In this document: in pieces, positions 33,519 to 42,531 of the stretch
Position numbering within the stretch: position 1 is the first letter of the stretch
How the letters are laid out: each line of letters begins with the position of its first letter
Assembly: GCA_963733935.1 (NCBI GenBank)
Contig: CAVTEQ010000019.1
Location: 62,001-126,000, forward strand
DNA: 64,000 bases
Source of the DNA: JAHFUA01 sp963733935
GTDB lineage: Bacteria; Acidobacteriota; Terriglobia; Terriglobales; Acidobacteriaceae
Direction: 5' to 3'
The notes under the pieces: model-generated
What the model was told of the DNA's origin: nothing
Seen by the model: the letters and a program-made list of their open reading frames with translations, nothing else
Database searches by the model: none
Program-made: the position numbers and the translations under genes

Positions 33519-34355
33519 ATGCTGGATGGTGTCTGCTCTAGACCACTCGCCGTGCTGCTGGCCTGCGCTGCACTGCTTCATCCTGGGAAGCTGTCGGCGG
33601 CGCCGGTAGCCGTGCGCCACACCGAGGGCGCAGTCCACGGCTTTCTCGTACTCCGCACGCTGGAAGGCAACGCCCTCGCCGACGGCGACCTGATCCAGGT
33701 CGCGCGTGCTGATCGGGTGACCAGCCAACTGCAATTCCGTTTCAAGGACGGCTCGCTACACGACGAAACCGCTGTCTATTCGCAGCGTCGTAGCTTCCGA
33801 CTCCTCAGTTATCACCTGGTGCAGAAGGGCCCAGCCTTCCCGCATCCGATGGAAGTTTCCATCGACGGTTCCACCGGCCAGGTCACGGTGCGTTACACCG
33901 ACGACGATGGTAAGGAGAAGGTCGCGAGCGAACGCCTCCAACTGCCCCCAGACGTGGCCAACGGCATGATTCTCACGCTGGTGAAGAACGTCGGACCGGG
34001 TGAGCCGCGGACGACAGTGTCGATGGTGGCGGCCACGCCAAAGCCGCGGCTGGTAAAGCTCGTGATTGTTCCCCAAGGCGAGGAGGCGTTCTCGATCGGC
34101 GCCTCCAAGCGCAAAGCCACCCATTACGTCCTGAAAATTGAGATCGGGGGTGTAGCCGGAGTGGTGGCGCCACTGCTGGGGAAGCAGCCCCCAGACATCC
34201 ACGTCTGGATCCTCAGCGGGGACGCCCCGGCCTTCGTTAAATTGGAGGGTCCGCTTTACCTGGGCGGTCCGATCTGGCGGATCGAGCTAACGAGTCCAGT
34301 CTGGCCGGCCGCAGACTCGAAAGACGTAACCGGTACCGGCGAAAACAAGCGTTAG
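33519..34355 (+). CDS. Exported protein of unknown function
   Basis: 278 residues with an N-terminal signal peptide (PLAVLLACAALLHPGKLSAAPV) and a beta-rich body that contains no recognisable catalytic motif (HGFLVLRTLEGNALADGDL..., LVKLVIVPQGEEAFSIGASKRKATHYVLKIEIGGVAGVVAPLLGKQPPD). It resembles conserved acidobacterial periplasmic proteins; function unknown. Confidence 0.7.
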   Translation: MLDGVCSRPLAVLLACAALLHPGKLSAAPVAVRHTEGAVHGFLVLRTLEGNALADGDLIQVARADRVTSQLQFRFKDGSLHDETAVYSQRRSFRLLSYHLVQKGPAFPHPMEVSIDGSTGQVTVRYTDDDGKEKVASERLQLPPDVANGMILTLVKNVGPGEPRTTVSMVAATPKPRLVKLVIVPQGEEAFSIGASKRKATHYVLKIEIGGVAGVVAPLLGKQPPDIHVWILSGDAPAFVKLEGPLYLGGPIWRIELTSPVWPAADSKDVTGTGENKR

Positions 34356-34977
34356 CCGGGCTTGGTTACCGTAACCGGGTCGCAGGTTTTTTCACAGGTC
34401 GCTATTTCATTCGGAGTGTGCGGGGTTTTGCTTGTCCTGCTCCTCTTTGAGGTTCCCCGAACTAAGAGTCTCTAACAAAACCTCGAAGTACTCCGCAACG
34501 TGCATAAGGAGTGGCACATCCCTCACGCGTATTGAGGTGGACTGCTCAAGTGTGAATTAAATTGAGCGTTTTCCGCCCATGGTTGTCGGGTGATCGGCGC
34601 AAACATGCGATCTAAACTCTTTGTCGCGCTGCGACAAGTTCCGCAACATGTCATCGAAAGATTTAGCCGCGGCGGCAGCAGAAGAATCAAACCGCCAGGA
34701 GCATTCCGAGCAAGCAAAACCGCAAAAACGGTCTTCTTCGACCCATACAAGCTTGCGTGGCATCCCCCTGTTACACTTGGTTTCTGACAAAGTAGTTCTT
34801 TCCCGGCCAGACTGACGACAAGTCCCAGTCTTGGGATTGCTACGAAACTTCCAGCCGAACGGTGTACCGTTCTGCTTTAGGCCACAGAACCATAAAAAGT
34901 GGGACGAGTACACAGTTACATGCCGACCGCAAAAGGTTGCATCGTGAAAGCTGGGCTTTGGGATTGCGGCGCGGACT
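34356..34977. other. Intergenic region of about 620 bases
   Basis: Holds an inverted repeat TTGTCGC-GCT-GCGACAA at 34621-34637 and one doubtful ORF (34648-34815). Nothing else supported. Confidence 0.4.
34648..34815 (+). CDS. Doubtful 55-residue ORF
   Basis: Begins MSSKDLAAAAAEESNRQEH, hydrophilic, with no ribosome site and no known relatives. It lies directly after the inverted repeat 34621-34637. Possible small protein; may be chance. Confidence 0.25.
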   Translation: MSSKDLAAAAAEESNRQEHSEQAKPQKRSSSTHTSLRGIPLLHLVSDKVVLSRPD

Positions 34978-35649
34978 CTAGTCGTGGAGAACGACATTGA
35001 GAAGCGAGCTGTGAACTTGCAGCCCGCCGCCGTTGTAGTGAACAAAACCCAACTTCCTGAACCTGTTCATGAAAAAGCTGACCCGCGAGCGGGTTGTCCC
35101 CACCATTTCTGCCAGGGTCTCCTGACTTATCTTGGGGACGAGAGTCTCGGGTACGCCTTCCTTGCCAAAACGGGCGAGAAGCAGAAGTATCCGGGCCAGC
35201 CGCTTCTCGCTCGAATTGAAGAGCTGGTCAACCAAATCCTCTTCGTATCGGATGTTCCGCGCCAGCAAGTACGCCACGAACATGTCGGAGAGCGCGTGTT
35301 CCCGGTGAAGCGCTTCCATCATCGCCTTCTTGTCAATTCGCAGAACGACGCAATCCGTCATGGCAATTGCCGACCCCATGCGGAGAGGCTGGCCCACAAG
35401 GCAGCCTTCACCGAAAAAGTCGCCGCCACCTAATATACCTATGGTCGCTTCCTTGCCATTGTTGGACACGACGCTGAGTCTTACTTTGCCTTGCCGGATA
35501 TAAAACACGGCATCCGTTGCATCCCCTTGCGCAAAGATTGCTTGCTTCTTTGAAACCGACAGAATCTTCCTGCCCGCGCCGATGGTGGCGAGGAATGCAT
35601 CCGGGTCGAAATTGCGTTTCTTCTTCTTAGCCGCCGCACGGGGAATCAT
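34978..35649 (-). CDS. Crp/Fnr-family regulator, paralogue A
   Basis: 223 residues from the ATG at 35649. The effector domain contains KKQAIFAQGDATDAVFYIRQGKVRLSVVSNNGKEATIGILGGGDFFGEGCL, and the helix-turn-helix is ISQETLAEMVGTTRSRVSFFMNRFRKLGFVHYNGGGLQVHSSLLNVVLHD. About three quarters of the residues are shared with the protein at 38171-38839, so the two are recent duplicates. It is divergent from the Crp/Fnr gene at 35857, with about 200 bases of shared promoter region. Confidence 0.88.
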   Translation of the reverse strand: MIPRAAAKKKKRNFDPDAFLATIGAGRKILSVSKKQAIFAQGDATDAVFYIRQGKVRLSVVSNNGKEATIGILGGGDFFGEGCLVGQPLRMGSAIAMTDCVVLRIDKKAMMEALHREHALSDMFVAYLLARNIRYEEDLVDQLFNSSEKRLARILLLLARFGKEGVPETLVPKISQETLAEMVGTTRSRVSFFMNRFRKLGFVHYNGGGLQVHSSLLNVVLHD

Positions 35650-35856
35650 ATACGTGCCCCCATTAGCCAATACCACATGCCAATCTGGAGTGTCGGTTGC
35701 GCATGCAACGCTACGGGGGAATATTTTTGGTTGCGCGCACGGGCAACAGTGGAACCAACGCTCTGTATAATTTCCCGCGAAGCACGAACAATCAGTGTCG
35801 CTGTTGCCCACACCATAGGGGCGAGTTCACTCCCGCATCGGGGAGAGTTCTGGTCT

Positions 35857-36606
35857 GTGGCAAGCAAGAACCCGCAAATCGTACAGTCTGGCGAGCGGAC
35901 GAACGCCGCGGGAAAGCCAGTCAGCAACATACTACTTCTATCGTTGCCCGATAGTGACTACAACTCCCTTCGCCCTCATCTTGAGTACGTTAGCTTGCCC
36001 AGCCATCGAGTCCTTCACCAGGCAGCGGCAAGGCTGGAATTTGCGTATTTCCTTAACCGCGGTTTGATTTCTCTTGTGGTGGTAATGAAAGATGGAAAAA
36101 CCGCCGAGGCCGGTATCGTTGGAAGGGAGGGTTTTTCAGGGACACCGGCGGCGGTTGGCCTGAACACGAGCCCGCTTCGGGCGGTGGTACAAATCACGGG
36201 GGATGGGTTTCGGGTAAAGGTCGCAGCTTTGCAAAACACTTTCGAATCCAATCCACACCTGCAATTGATGTTGTGCCGCTATGCAGCAGTTCAGGGAATG
36301 CAGGTTGCGCAAACCGCCGCGTGTAATCGGCTGCACGAGATCAAGCATCGCCTGGCGCGGTGGTTGCTCATGGCCCAGGATCGGGTGGATTTAGAGTCGC
36401 TACCCATTACCCATGATTTTCTCGCAACCATGCTGGGGACAGATCGGACTTCCGTGAGCCTGGCAGCCGCGGTGTTGCAGAAAAAGAAGCTCATCGAGTA
36501 CACCCGTGGCGCAGTGAAGATCGTGAACCGCAAGAAACTTGAAGACTCCGCCTGCGAGTGCTACGGGATTACGCAACAGTACAACGGCGAGCTTGGCTTG
36601 AAATAA
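35857..36606 (+). CDS. Crp/Fnr-family regulator, divergent type
   Basis: 249 residues from a GTG (GGGGAG upstream). It has a cyclic-nucleotide-like barrel (HRVLHQAAARLEFAYFLNRGLISLVVVMKDGKTAEAGIVGREGF) and a C-terminal winged helix (LPITHDFLATMLGTDRTSVSLAAAVLQKKKLIEYTRGAVKIVNRKKLE). It is distinct from the paralogue pair around it. Its target may include the divergent gene at 34978-35649. Confidence 0.85.
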   Translation: MASKNPQIVQSGERTNAAGKPVSNILLLSLPDSDYNSLRPHLEYVSLPSHRVLHQAAARLEFAYFLNRGLISLVVVMKDGKTAEAGIVGREGFSGTPAAVGLNTSPLRAVVQITGDGFRVKVAALQNTFESNPHLQLMLCRYAAVQGMQVAQTAACNRLHEIKHRLARWLLMAQDRVDLESLPITHDFLATMLGTDRTSVSLAAAVLQKKKLIEYTRGAVKIVNRKKLEDSACECYGITQQYNGELGLK

Positions 36607-36720
36607 ATCGTGCCTCCTCAATCCGGGAACCGCTACAAACCACGAAACACCCTCGTTCGGGCGCCGGTGACACTGACGGGCTGACGGGTGCGGAAGTCGG
36701 CAGAACTTCTTGGCGGTGCG

Positions 36721-37566
36721 CTAGCGATTAGCCGCTATTACTATCGGTCTGTTGAGTAGGCCCGCCGCTTCAGCAAGGGTCAGGTCATCGGGCACACGGT
36801 GGAAGTCACTGTGGTTTTCGGTCTCATGCACGCCGATGGTCTTGAAGAGAGCTTTGCCTTTCATGTCCACACCCAAGACAGTCATTTCCCACTGGCCCGG
36901 CGCCACCTCTGCCTGCCTGACCTCAAACTTGCCGCCCTTGTCCAAGTGTCCCAACAGTCCGCCCCCGAATTTCACATCCTCGAGGAACTGGCCATGGAGC
37001 GCCGCAAGTCTCCCTTGTTTCGTATCGACCGTCATCTCACCTTGCATGCCGTGGAAAACCCGGGCTTCCAGGGAAGGCGGCTGATAATTCGGGTTGGGGC
37101 GGAAGGTTAGCGTTACGAGGTCTCCCTGACGGCCCGCGTAGCCGAACACAAATGCATCCGGCAGCATATTGAACAAGCGCGCCCCTTGTGCTGCCCTCTT
37201 GTTGCTCGCCTGCTGTAATTTCCGTTGCTCCTCGGGATGGCTCACGAGACGCTGCATGCGCTGGTTCTCTTTCTGCTCCTGTTTGGCGTCCAGTGGGTGG
37301 CCATCCATGGAGAGGAGTCGGCTCAGAGAACCACTGTTTGTCTCGAGGATTTCCAGGACCTGTTTCCTCCCGGATTCCTCTTTTTCGAGCCGGTACATCC
37401 AGTGACCGTGATCCTCAGCTTGGGATTTCAGTTCGTTGGTGACCACCTTCCGTGCCAGTTCGTTAGCCGACATTCCCAGTCTCTCGCAATCCGATTGGGG
37501 GAGTGCGCTCGATCCCAGCAGAAGGATGGCCACTGTGACGGTCCACGTTTTGATCCAGTTATTCAT
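36721..37566 (-). CDS. Exported protein of unknown function, paralogue 1
   Basis: 281 residues with a signal peptide (WIKTWTVTVAILLLGSSALPQ), a charged helical middle (QKENQRMQRLVSHPEEQRKLQQ) and a conserved C-terminal domain (FNMLPDAFVFGYAGRQGDLVTLTFRPNPNYQPPSLEARVFHGMQGEMTVD...). The protein at 47264-48142 has the same layout and motifs (LMRVMPNAFLYDYDG...LKFRPDPSYKPPNYEARVVHSLAGTVLID). It looks like an outer-membrane or periplasmic lipoprotein-sorting-like fold, but no function can be stated. Confidence 0.7.
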   Translation of the reverse strand: MNNWIKTWTVTVAILLLGSSALPQSDCERLGMSANELARKVVTNELKSQAEDHGHWMYRLEKEESGRKQVLEILETNSGSLSRLLSMDGHPLDAKQEQKENQRMQRLVSHPEEQRKLQQASNKRAAQGARLFNMLPDAFVFGYAGRQGDLVTLTFRPNPNYQPPSLEARVFHGMQGEMTVDTKQGRLAALHGQFLEDVKFGGGLLGHLDKGGKFEVRQAEVAPGQWEMTVLGVDMKGKALFKTIGVHETENHSDFHRVPDDLTLAEAAGLLNRPIVIAANR

Positions 37567-37925
37567 GGGGCCACTTTTTTCAGTGAGATGAACAGCCCGA
37601 ACGGCTCGCAGATCCGCATCGCTACCGCAGCCGTCTGCGTCCCTCACCAAGTCGATCATCGAACAAGCGCACCCAAAAAGCTGGTCAAAATCGCGCACTC
37701 TCCCGCGACAGATCCCAAAGGAACGGCTTGCTTAACCCCTCGCGTGCGGCCACCAGGCCCGGACGGGTACCGGATGTGAGCGTTCTTGAACAGACAGCTC
37801 AATCCGCGGGTTGGTATTGTTAGTTTGTTCTCCGTTGCGGCAGTCTCCAAAACAGCGACGGCCGTGAAAAGGCTTCTCTAAGGGCCTGAATACGCCTCAC
37901 TACGTTGGTTATAGGGAGGAGCGAT
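37567..37925. other. Divergent intergenic region
   Basis: About 360 bases between an exported protein gene and the DUF3309 gene; contains GTTCTTGAACAGACAG near 37786, similar to the TTTTGAACA motif found elsewhere in the block. No gene seen. Confidence 0.3.
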
Positions 37926-38081
37926 ATGATCGCCACGATTTTGATTGTGGTCGTTATTCTGATGTTACTGGGAGTACTCCCTCGCTGGTCGCACAGCCGG
38001 AATTGGGGTTATTTCCCAAGCGGTGGCCTGGGTTTGGTTCTGGTTATTCTGATCGTCCTGGTACTGTTGGGGCGCCTCTAG
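37926..38081 (+). CDS. DUF3309-family tiny membrane protein
   Basis: 51 residues: MIATILIVVVILMLLGVLPRW, then SHSRNWGYFPSGGLGLVLVIL, then a second hydrophobic stretch ending GRL. The PRW.HSR.WGY.PSGGLG core is the DUF3309 signature. Ribosome site GGGAGGA. Function unknown; such genes often sit in stress-related clusters. Confidence 0.85.
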   Translation: MIATILIVVVILMLLGVLPRWSHSRNWGYFPSGGLGLVLVILIVLVLLGRL

Positions 38082-38170
38082 CTGGCTGACGGCCGCTCTC
38101 GTCCGGGGTCCTCAGCAAAACCCGTGGCCCTCGATCGCTTCACCGGTTCGTTGCGGTGGAGTGGCGGCGC

Positions 38171-38839
38171 TCAATCGTGCAGAACAATATTGAGCAGCGA
38201 GCTGTGGACCTGCAGACCGCCGCCGTTGTAGTGGATGAAACCCAATTTCCGGAAGCGGTTCATGAAAAAGCTGACTCGCGAACGAGTGGTACCCACCATT
38301 CCGGCCAGGGTCTCCTGACTGATTTTGGGGACCACGGTTTCCGGCACACCCTCCTTGCCGAAACGCGCGAGCAGCAGCAGGATGCGGGCCAGCCTCTTTT
38401 CGCTGGAATTGAACAACTGGTCGACCAGGTCCTCTTCGTATCGGATATTCCGCTCCAGCAAATACGCCATGAACAGATCGGAAAACGAGTGTTCGCGGTG
38501 AAGGGCATCGATCATCGCCTTCTTGTCGACCCGCAGCAGCTCGCAATCGGTTAAGGCGGCCGCGGATCCCATGCGCAGAATCTGGCCGGCCAGCGCGCCC
38601 TCGCCAAAAAAACTCCCCGCACTCAATATGCCGATCGTCGCTTCCTTGCCGGCCTTGGATACGACAGTGAGCTTTACCTTGCCTTTTTGAATGTAGAAGA
38701 CAGCGTCCGCCGCATCGCCTTGCGAGAATATCGCTTGCTCTTTCGGAACAGCCAAGGTCTTCCGGCCGGTGCCAATCGTCGCCAGGAAAGTGAGGGGATC
38801 GAAATTTCGCTTGTTCTTAGCCACTAGAGAGGTAGCCAT
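38171..38839 (-). CDS. Crp/Fnr-family regulator, paralogue B
   Basis: 222 residues from the ATG at 38839 (GAGGGGG upstream). Barrel KEQAIFSQGDAADAVFYIQKGKVKLTVVSKAGKEATIGILSAGSFFGEGAL; helix-turn-helix ISQETLAGMVGTTRSRVSFFMNRFRKLGFIHYNGGGLQVHSSLLNIVLHD. Nearly identical DNA-recognition helix to the protein at 34978-35649, so they should bind the same sites. Confidence 0.88.
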   Translation of the reverse strand: MATSLVAKNKRNFDPLTFLATIGTGRKTLAVPKEQAIFSQGDAADAVFYIQKGKVKLTVVSKAGKEATIGILSAGSFFGEGALAGQILRMGSAAALTDCELLRVDKKAMIDALHREHSFSDLFMAYLLERNIRYEEDLVDQLFNSSEKRLARILLLLARFGKEGVPETVVPKISQETLAGMVGTTRSRVSFFMNRFRKLGFIHYNGGGLQVHSSLLNIVLHD

Positions 38840-39102
38840 AGCGCGGTACCCCCTCAAGAAGGTCTTGGGGCCCGTTTCACCGGCTTCCAGTGTAAAGCTG
38901 TTCTGCTCATACGGATGAACTCTCAGCAAGTCTTAGCGCAACGCAGCCCGCGCATCTCCTTGATAATGCGGTTGGATTGCATGCATACGCATCAGATCGC
39001 CGGAATGGTCCCATTCCTCACGGATTTTAGTTGCAGCATACGATTCGCTGCAGTACGATTGCTTGCTTACGGATACGATTTCCGATGAAAGGAGTACCCG
39101 CA

Positions 39103-39414
39103 ATGGGACGCAACGGAAAGAGAAACGGCGGGCTCCACTACTCCGCAGCGGAGCGGTCGGATGTTCCACAGGGCCGCAAAGGCAAACATCGGAAGGCGGT
39201 GGCGGACATTCTGGACGATCTTTCCAAGCTGAACCCCCAGCAAGCGGTCAAGATCCCGCTGAGCAGTCTGAAGGGCGAGAAGATGCAGAATCTCAGGTCG
39301 GCTTTGAACCGCGCCACGCGGGAGAAAAACATCCCCGTGGAAACCTCGAGCGACGAGAAACACCTGTACGTTTGGCGCACCGCTCCGCCCAAGAATGCCG
39401 CAGCCAACGGCTAG
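39103..39414 (+). CDS. Small basic protein of unknown function
   Basis: 103 residues starting MGRNGKRNGGLHYSAAERSD, rich in Lys/Arg. The conserved-looking segment AVADILDDLSKLNPQQAVKIPLSSLKGEKMQNLRSALNRATREKNIPVETSSDEKHLYVWR suggests a small nucleic-acid-binding or regulatory fold. The ATG has AAAGGAG eight bases before it. Not recognised. Confidence 0.6.
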   Translation: MGRNGKRNGGLHYSAAERSDVPQGRKGKHRKAVADILDDLSKLNPQQAVKIPLSSLKGEKMQNLRSALNRATREKNIPVETSSDEKHLYVWRTAPPKNAAANG

Positions 39415-39518
39415 CTGAGCGCACCGGTCTCAACACCAGCATCTTTGCGGCAGATCCTCAACAAACCGGAGACTCTGCCGCATTTCGGGTGCCAGCGTTT
39501 TCAACCCCTGCCATCTCC

Positions 39519-40199
39519 TTAGAACGCGATGGTGACGGCGATGCCCGGCCCCGGGCGCTCACGGTCGTATATGTAGTACCCATCGTCGGTGTAATCGAGA
39601 TATACGTCGTCGGTTTCGTACCAGTTCGCGGGCCAGGTGTCCGGCCACGGATCAACGAATGTGACCCAATAGCCGTCGTACTGGAAGCGCGGATATCCGC
39701 CTACGAAGACTAGCGGAAGGCCGGAGATGCGGAAGAAGTGGTCGCGCCCGAAATACGCCCGGAAGCGCGCATCGGGGACGCGGTAGCCGTTGTAGCCGCC
39801 GCGCTGCTGCCAGGTGCGGTGGTCGTTATTCCACGAACCGGCGCGCGACTGGACGAAACCGCTGCGCACCTGCCCTTGGTGTTGTGGCACGCCACTATGG
39901 TGGACGCCCCCATAGGCGGGACCGTTGGGCTGGACGCCGCCGTGATAGGCGCCGCCATAGCTCGGTTGCGGCTTTGCCTGATGTTGCACAGGTTTGTTAG
40001 CCGGTTGTTGATGCGGCTGCTGCGCAGGCTGCTGATGCGGTTGCTGCGCGTGCGGTTGCTGTGCGGGCTGTTGATGTTGCTGCCCGGCTTGCGATTTTCC
40101 CTGCTCCTTACCTTTTTCCTCGTGCTGAGCAAAAGCAGAAGCAGTGGTTCCCAGAAGCAAGAACAGAATTGCTGTGCTGATAACGCTGGCTCGTTTCAT
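39519..40199 (-). CDS. Exported His/Pro/Gln-rich protein with conserved aromatic C-terminal domain
   Basis: 226 residues: signal peptide (MKRASVISTAILFLLLGTTASAFAQ), a QQPHQQPAQQP-type linker of about 60 residues, then a Tyr/Gly/Trp-rich C-terminal domain (NDHRTWQQRGGYNGYRVPDARFRAYFGRDHFFRISGLP... YPRFQYDGYWVTFVDPWPDTWPANWYETDDVYLDY). Paralogue of 29927-30976 with the same domain but a different linker. GAAGGAG ribosome site. Likely surface-located. Confidence 0.8.
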   Translation of the reverse strand: MKRASVISTAILFLLLGTTASAFAQHEEKGKEQGKSQAGQQHQQPAQQPHAQQPHQQPAQQPHQQPANKPVQHQAKPQPSYGGAYHGGVQPNGPAYGGVHHSGVPQHQGQVRSGFVQSRAGSWNNDHRTWQQRGGYNGYRVPDARFRAYFGRDHFFRISGLPLVFVGGYPRFQYDGYWVTFVDPWPDTWPANWYETDDVYLDYTDDGYYIYDRERPGPGIAVTIAF

Positions 40200-40316
40200 T
40201 TGTCTGTGCTCCTTCTTGAGCGCGAGTGCTCCGTTGCCACTCAGCGCTTCTTCATCGTGCTAGTCAGGTGCGACTTGGGGCCTGTTCAGCGAACTCCTGG
40301 CTGCCACGGCTAAACT

Positions 40317-40496
40317 TTATAACACCAGATCATGAAGAAAAGTGCGGTTGGCCTTTTGCTTCTCCGAAGCCGCCAAGCGCCGATCTCGATGCGGATCTGT
40401 ACGCGGCTGGCCGGTGCTGAGCTCACACCTCTCTCGCGGCTTAGCGCCACAAGTGGGGCAACGAACAGCCAGGGCTTGTTGCTGATCGGTTTTCAT
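40317..40496 (-). CDS. Small zinc-finger-like protein
   Basis: 59 residues: ALAVRCPTCGAKPRERCELSTGQPRTDPHRDRRLAASE. CPTC...C with a following His suggests one zinc site. Similar short proteins with CPTCGA and TGQPR occur in related genomes. The start (ATG at 40496) has only a weak ribosome site. Confidence 0.5.
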   Translation of the reverse strand: MKTDQQQALAVRCPTCGAKPRERCELSTGQPRTDPHRDRRLAASEKQKANRTFLHDLVL

Positions 40497-40705
40497 GGCC
40501 ACATCATGCGCGGTTGTGCGGCGCCATGCTGTTCGATTTTGACCAGCGGCGGCCGCACGGGCTTCTCCGATCTCCACGCATCCCGCTTCCTCGCGCCTCG
40601 CCTGTTTTCGCCCGGTTTGGGACTTAACAACCCGGGCGGTCAATTCTGCTCAGCATTCAGGCTGACGAACCTTCAAGATAGCGGCTGGACAAAGGAGACC
40701 TACCG

Positions 40706-42301
40706 ATGAAAGTCCCACGAATACTCCAGGCGGCGTCCTTAGTGATTATCGGGACGTGCGCTCTCGCCATGCCCCCTCCTCAACAATCCATCTCAAGAGA
40801 TGAAGCCAGGCAGCGGCTTCAGGGACCGACGTTCACCTACCGAGTGACGGTAGTCAGCCGCAGCGTGCAGGCAGTGAATTATCGGAACCGCGGCGGAGCC
40901 ACGCTGCTGGCGTTCAAGGGCACGGATCTGATGCCCGCAGCCCACGCCCAAGCCAAGGTGCACAGCAAGAAAGGGTACACCTCGATTGAAGTCGAATTCC
41001 ACGAAATGGAGAACCCCACGACTTTCGGTAGAGAGTACCTGGCCTACGTCTTGTGGGCGATTACGCCCGAGGGCCGGTCGGTGAACCTGGGCGAACTAGT
41101 GATGGGCGGCAGGAGCAGCAAGCTGGACGTCACCACGGAGCTCCAGGCATTTGCATTGATCGTCACCGCGGAACCTTATTTTGCCGTGCGGCGCCCCAGC
41201 AATGTGGTGGTACTCGAAAACGAAGTTCGCGCAGACACGGTGGGAACCACCCAAGCGGTGAATGCCAAATATGAGCTGCTCGAACGGGGCGGCTACATCC
41301 CCACCGGCTACAACTTCGACCCGGTGGTCATCAATGACAAGTTGCCGCTGGAATACTTTGAGGCGCGCAACGCGCTGCGCATCGCTCAATCGGAGGGAGC
41401 CGAGCAGTATGCCAGCGACACCTATCAGCATGCGGTCCGCCTGATGAACCAGGCAGATCAATATGCCACCGAAAAGCACGGCGACAAGAAAACGTTTATT
41501 TCCGTGTCGAAGGAAGCCACACAGACGGCAGAAGACGCGCGCGAGATTGCGGTCAAGCGCATAGAAGCGGAGCGCATTGACGCCGAAGCCAGCGCCGCAG
41601 CGGCTCGCGAAGCCAGTGCCAAGGCTCAGACGATCAGCGCCCAGGCTGACACCGCGGACGCACTGCGCGCGCGTGACGAGGCCGAGCGCCAGAAACTGGC
41701 CGCCCAGGCATCCGCTCTGCAGGCGCAACAGAACGCCGCCGCCGACGCCGAGCGCAATCGCGCAGATGCCGAGCGCAATCGCGCCGACGCCGCAGCGGCC
41801 GCTGCCGCCTCCGAGCAAAAACTCCAGCAAGCGGAGCGGGAACGCGTGGAACTCCGCGCCCGCCTGCTGCAACAATTCAACGCCATCCTGGAGACTCGCG
41901 ACACCGCTCGCGGGCTGGTGGTTAACATGTCGGACGTTCTGTTCGATACGGCAAAGCACACCCTGCGCCCGCTGGCGCGCGAGAAGCTGGCCAAGATCAG
42001 CGGCATCATGCTCGCCTATCCCGGGCTCAAGCTGGGAATCGAGGGCAACACCGATAGCGTTGGCGGAGACGTCTACAACCAAGGCCTTTCGGAGAGGCGT
42101 GCCGAGTCCGTCCAAAGCTACCTTGCCGAGCAAGGAGTTCCAGCATCCTCGATGACGGCGAAGGGCTTGGGCAAGACCCAGCCCGTCGCAACCAATAACA
42201 CGGCCGAAGGCCGTCAACAGAATCGACGCGTGGAATTGATCGTGTCGGGTGAGGTGATCGGAACCACGATCAGCTCCGTTACACTGCCTGAAATTCGGTA
42301 A
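40706..42301 (+). CDS. OmpA-family outer-membrane/periplasmic protein with coiled coil
   Basis: 531 residues: signal peptide (QAASLVIIGTCALA), a folded N-terminal region of about 200 residues unlike a beta-barrel, then a long Ala/Glu/Arg-rich coiled coil (about 230-395). The C-terminal OmpA domain (about 400-515) has VLFDTAKHTLRPLAREKL, IEGNTDSVGGDVYNQGLSERRAESVQSYL and GKTQPVATNNTAEGRQQNRRVEL, the peptidoglycan-binding motif. It probably links the outer envelope to the cell wall. AGGAGA ribosome site; terminator at 42335. Confidence 0.88.
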   Translation: MKVPRILQAASLVIIGTCALAMPPPQQSISRDEARQRLQGPTFTYRVTVVSRSVQAVNYRNRGGATLLAFKGTDLMPAAHAQAKVHSKKGYTSIEVEFHEMENPTTFGREYLAYVLWAITPEGRSVNLGELVMGGRSSKLDVTTELQAFALIVTAEPYFAVRRPSNVVVLENEVRADTVGTTQAVNAKYELLERGGYIPTGYNFDPVVINDKLPLEYFEARNALRIAQSEGAEQYASDTYQHAVRLMNQADQYATEKHGDKKTFISVSKEATQTAEDAREIAVKRIEAERIDAEASAAAAREASAKAQTISAQADTADALRARDEAERQKLAAQASALQAQQNAAADAERNRADAERNRADAAAAAAASEQKLQQAERERVELRARLLQQFNAILETRDTARGLVVNMSDVLFDTAKHTLRPLAREKLAKISGIMLAYPGLKLGIEGNTDSVGGDVYNQGLSERRAESVQSYLAEQGVPASSMTAKGLGKTQPVATNNTAEGRQQNRRVELIVSGEVIGTTISSVTLPEIR

Positions 42302-42310
42302 TCGAAGCGC

Positions 42311-42379
42311 AACCACGCCTCGGTAATCGCACTGTAGAGCCGGTCTTTAGCGGACCGGCTCTACGTTTCTTTGCCCTCT
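42311..42379. repeat. Direct repeat, copy 1 (flanks the hybrid kinase)
   Basis: Begins AACCACGCCTCGGTAATCGCAC and ends GCCCTCTAA; a diverged copy in the same orientation is at 45218-45286. This copy contains the terminator of the OmpA-family gene. Confidence 0.55.
42335..42371 (+). terminator. Intrinsic terminator of the OmpA-family gene
   Basis: An 11-bp perfect stem TAGAGCCGGTC/GACCGGCTCTA (42335-42345 with 42353-42363) and a 7-base loop, followed by CGTTTCTTTG. T-tract only moderate. Confidence 0.65.
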
Positions 42380-42382
42380 AAC

Positions 42383-42530
42383 AGGCTGCTGAAAAACTCA
42401 CGCGAGCGGAACAAAACCAGGATTCCTCGGGTCTGAAGCCCCTCGGAATGACAAAAATAAAGGGCTGTTACGGCGCGGCTGAAGCCGCGCCCCTTCAAAA
42501 CAAGCACCACCTGGAGTTTTTCCGCAGCCT
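42383..42530. mobile_element. Short element with terminal inverted repeats (MITE-like)
   Basis: AGGCTGCTGAAAAACTC (42383-42399) is inverted as GAGTTTTTCCGCAGCCT (42514-42530), 16 of 17 matching, around 114 non-coding bases that include a GCGGCTGAAGCCGC hairpin. There is no transposase. It abuts the 3' end of the hybrid kinase gene. Confidence 0.45.
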
Positions 42531-42531
42531 C

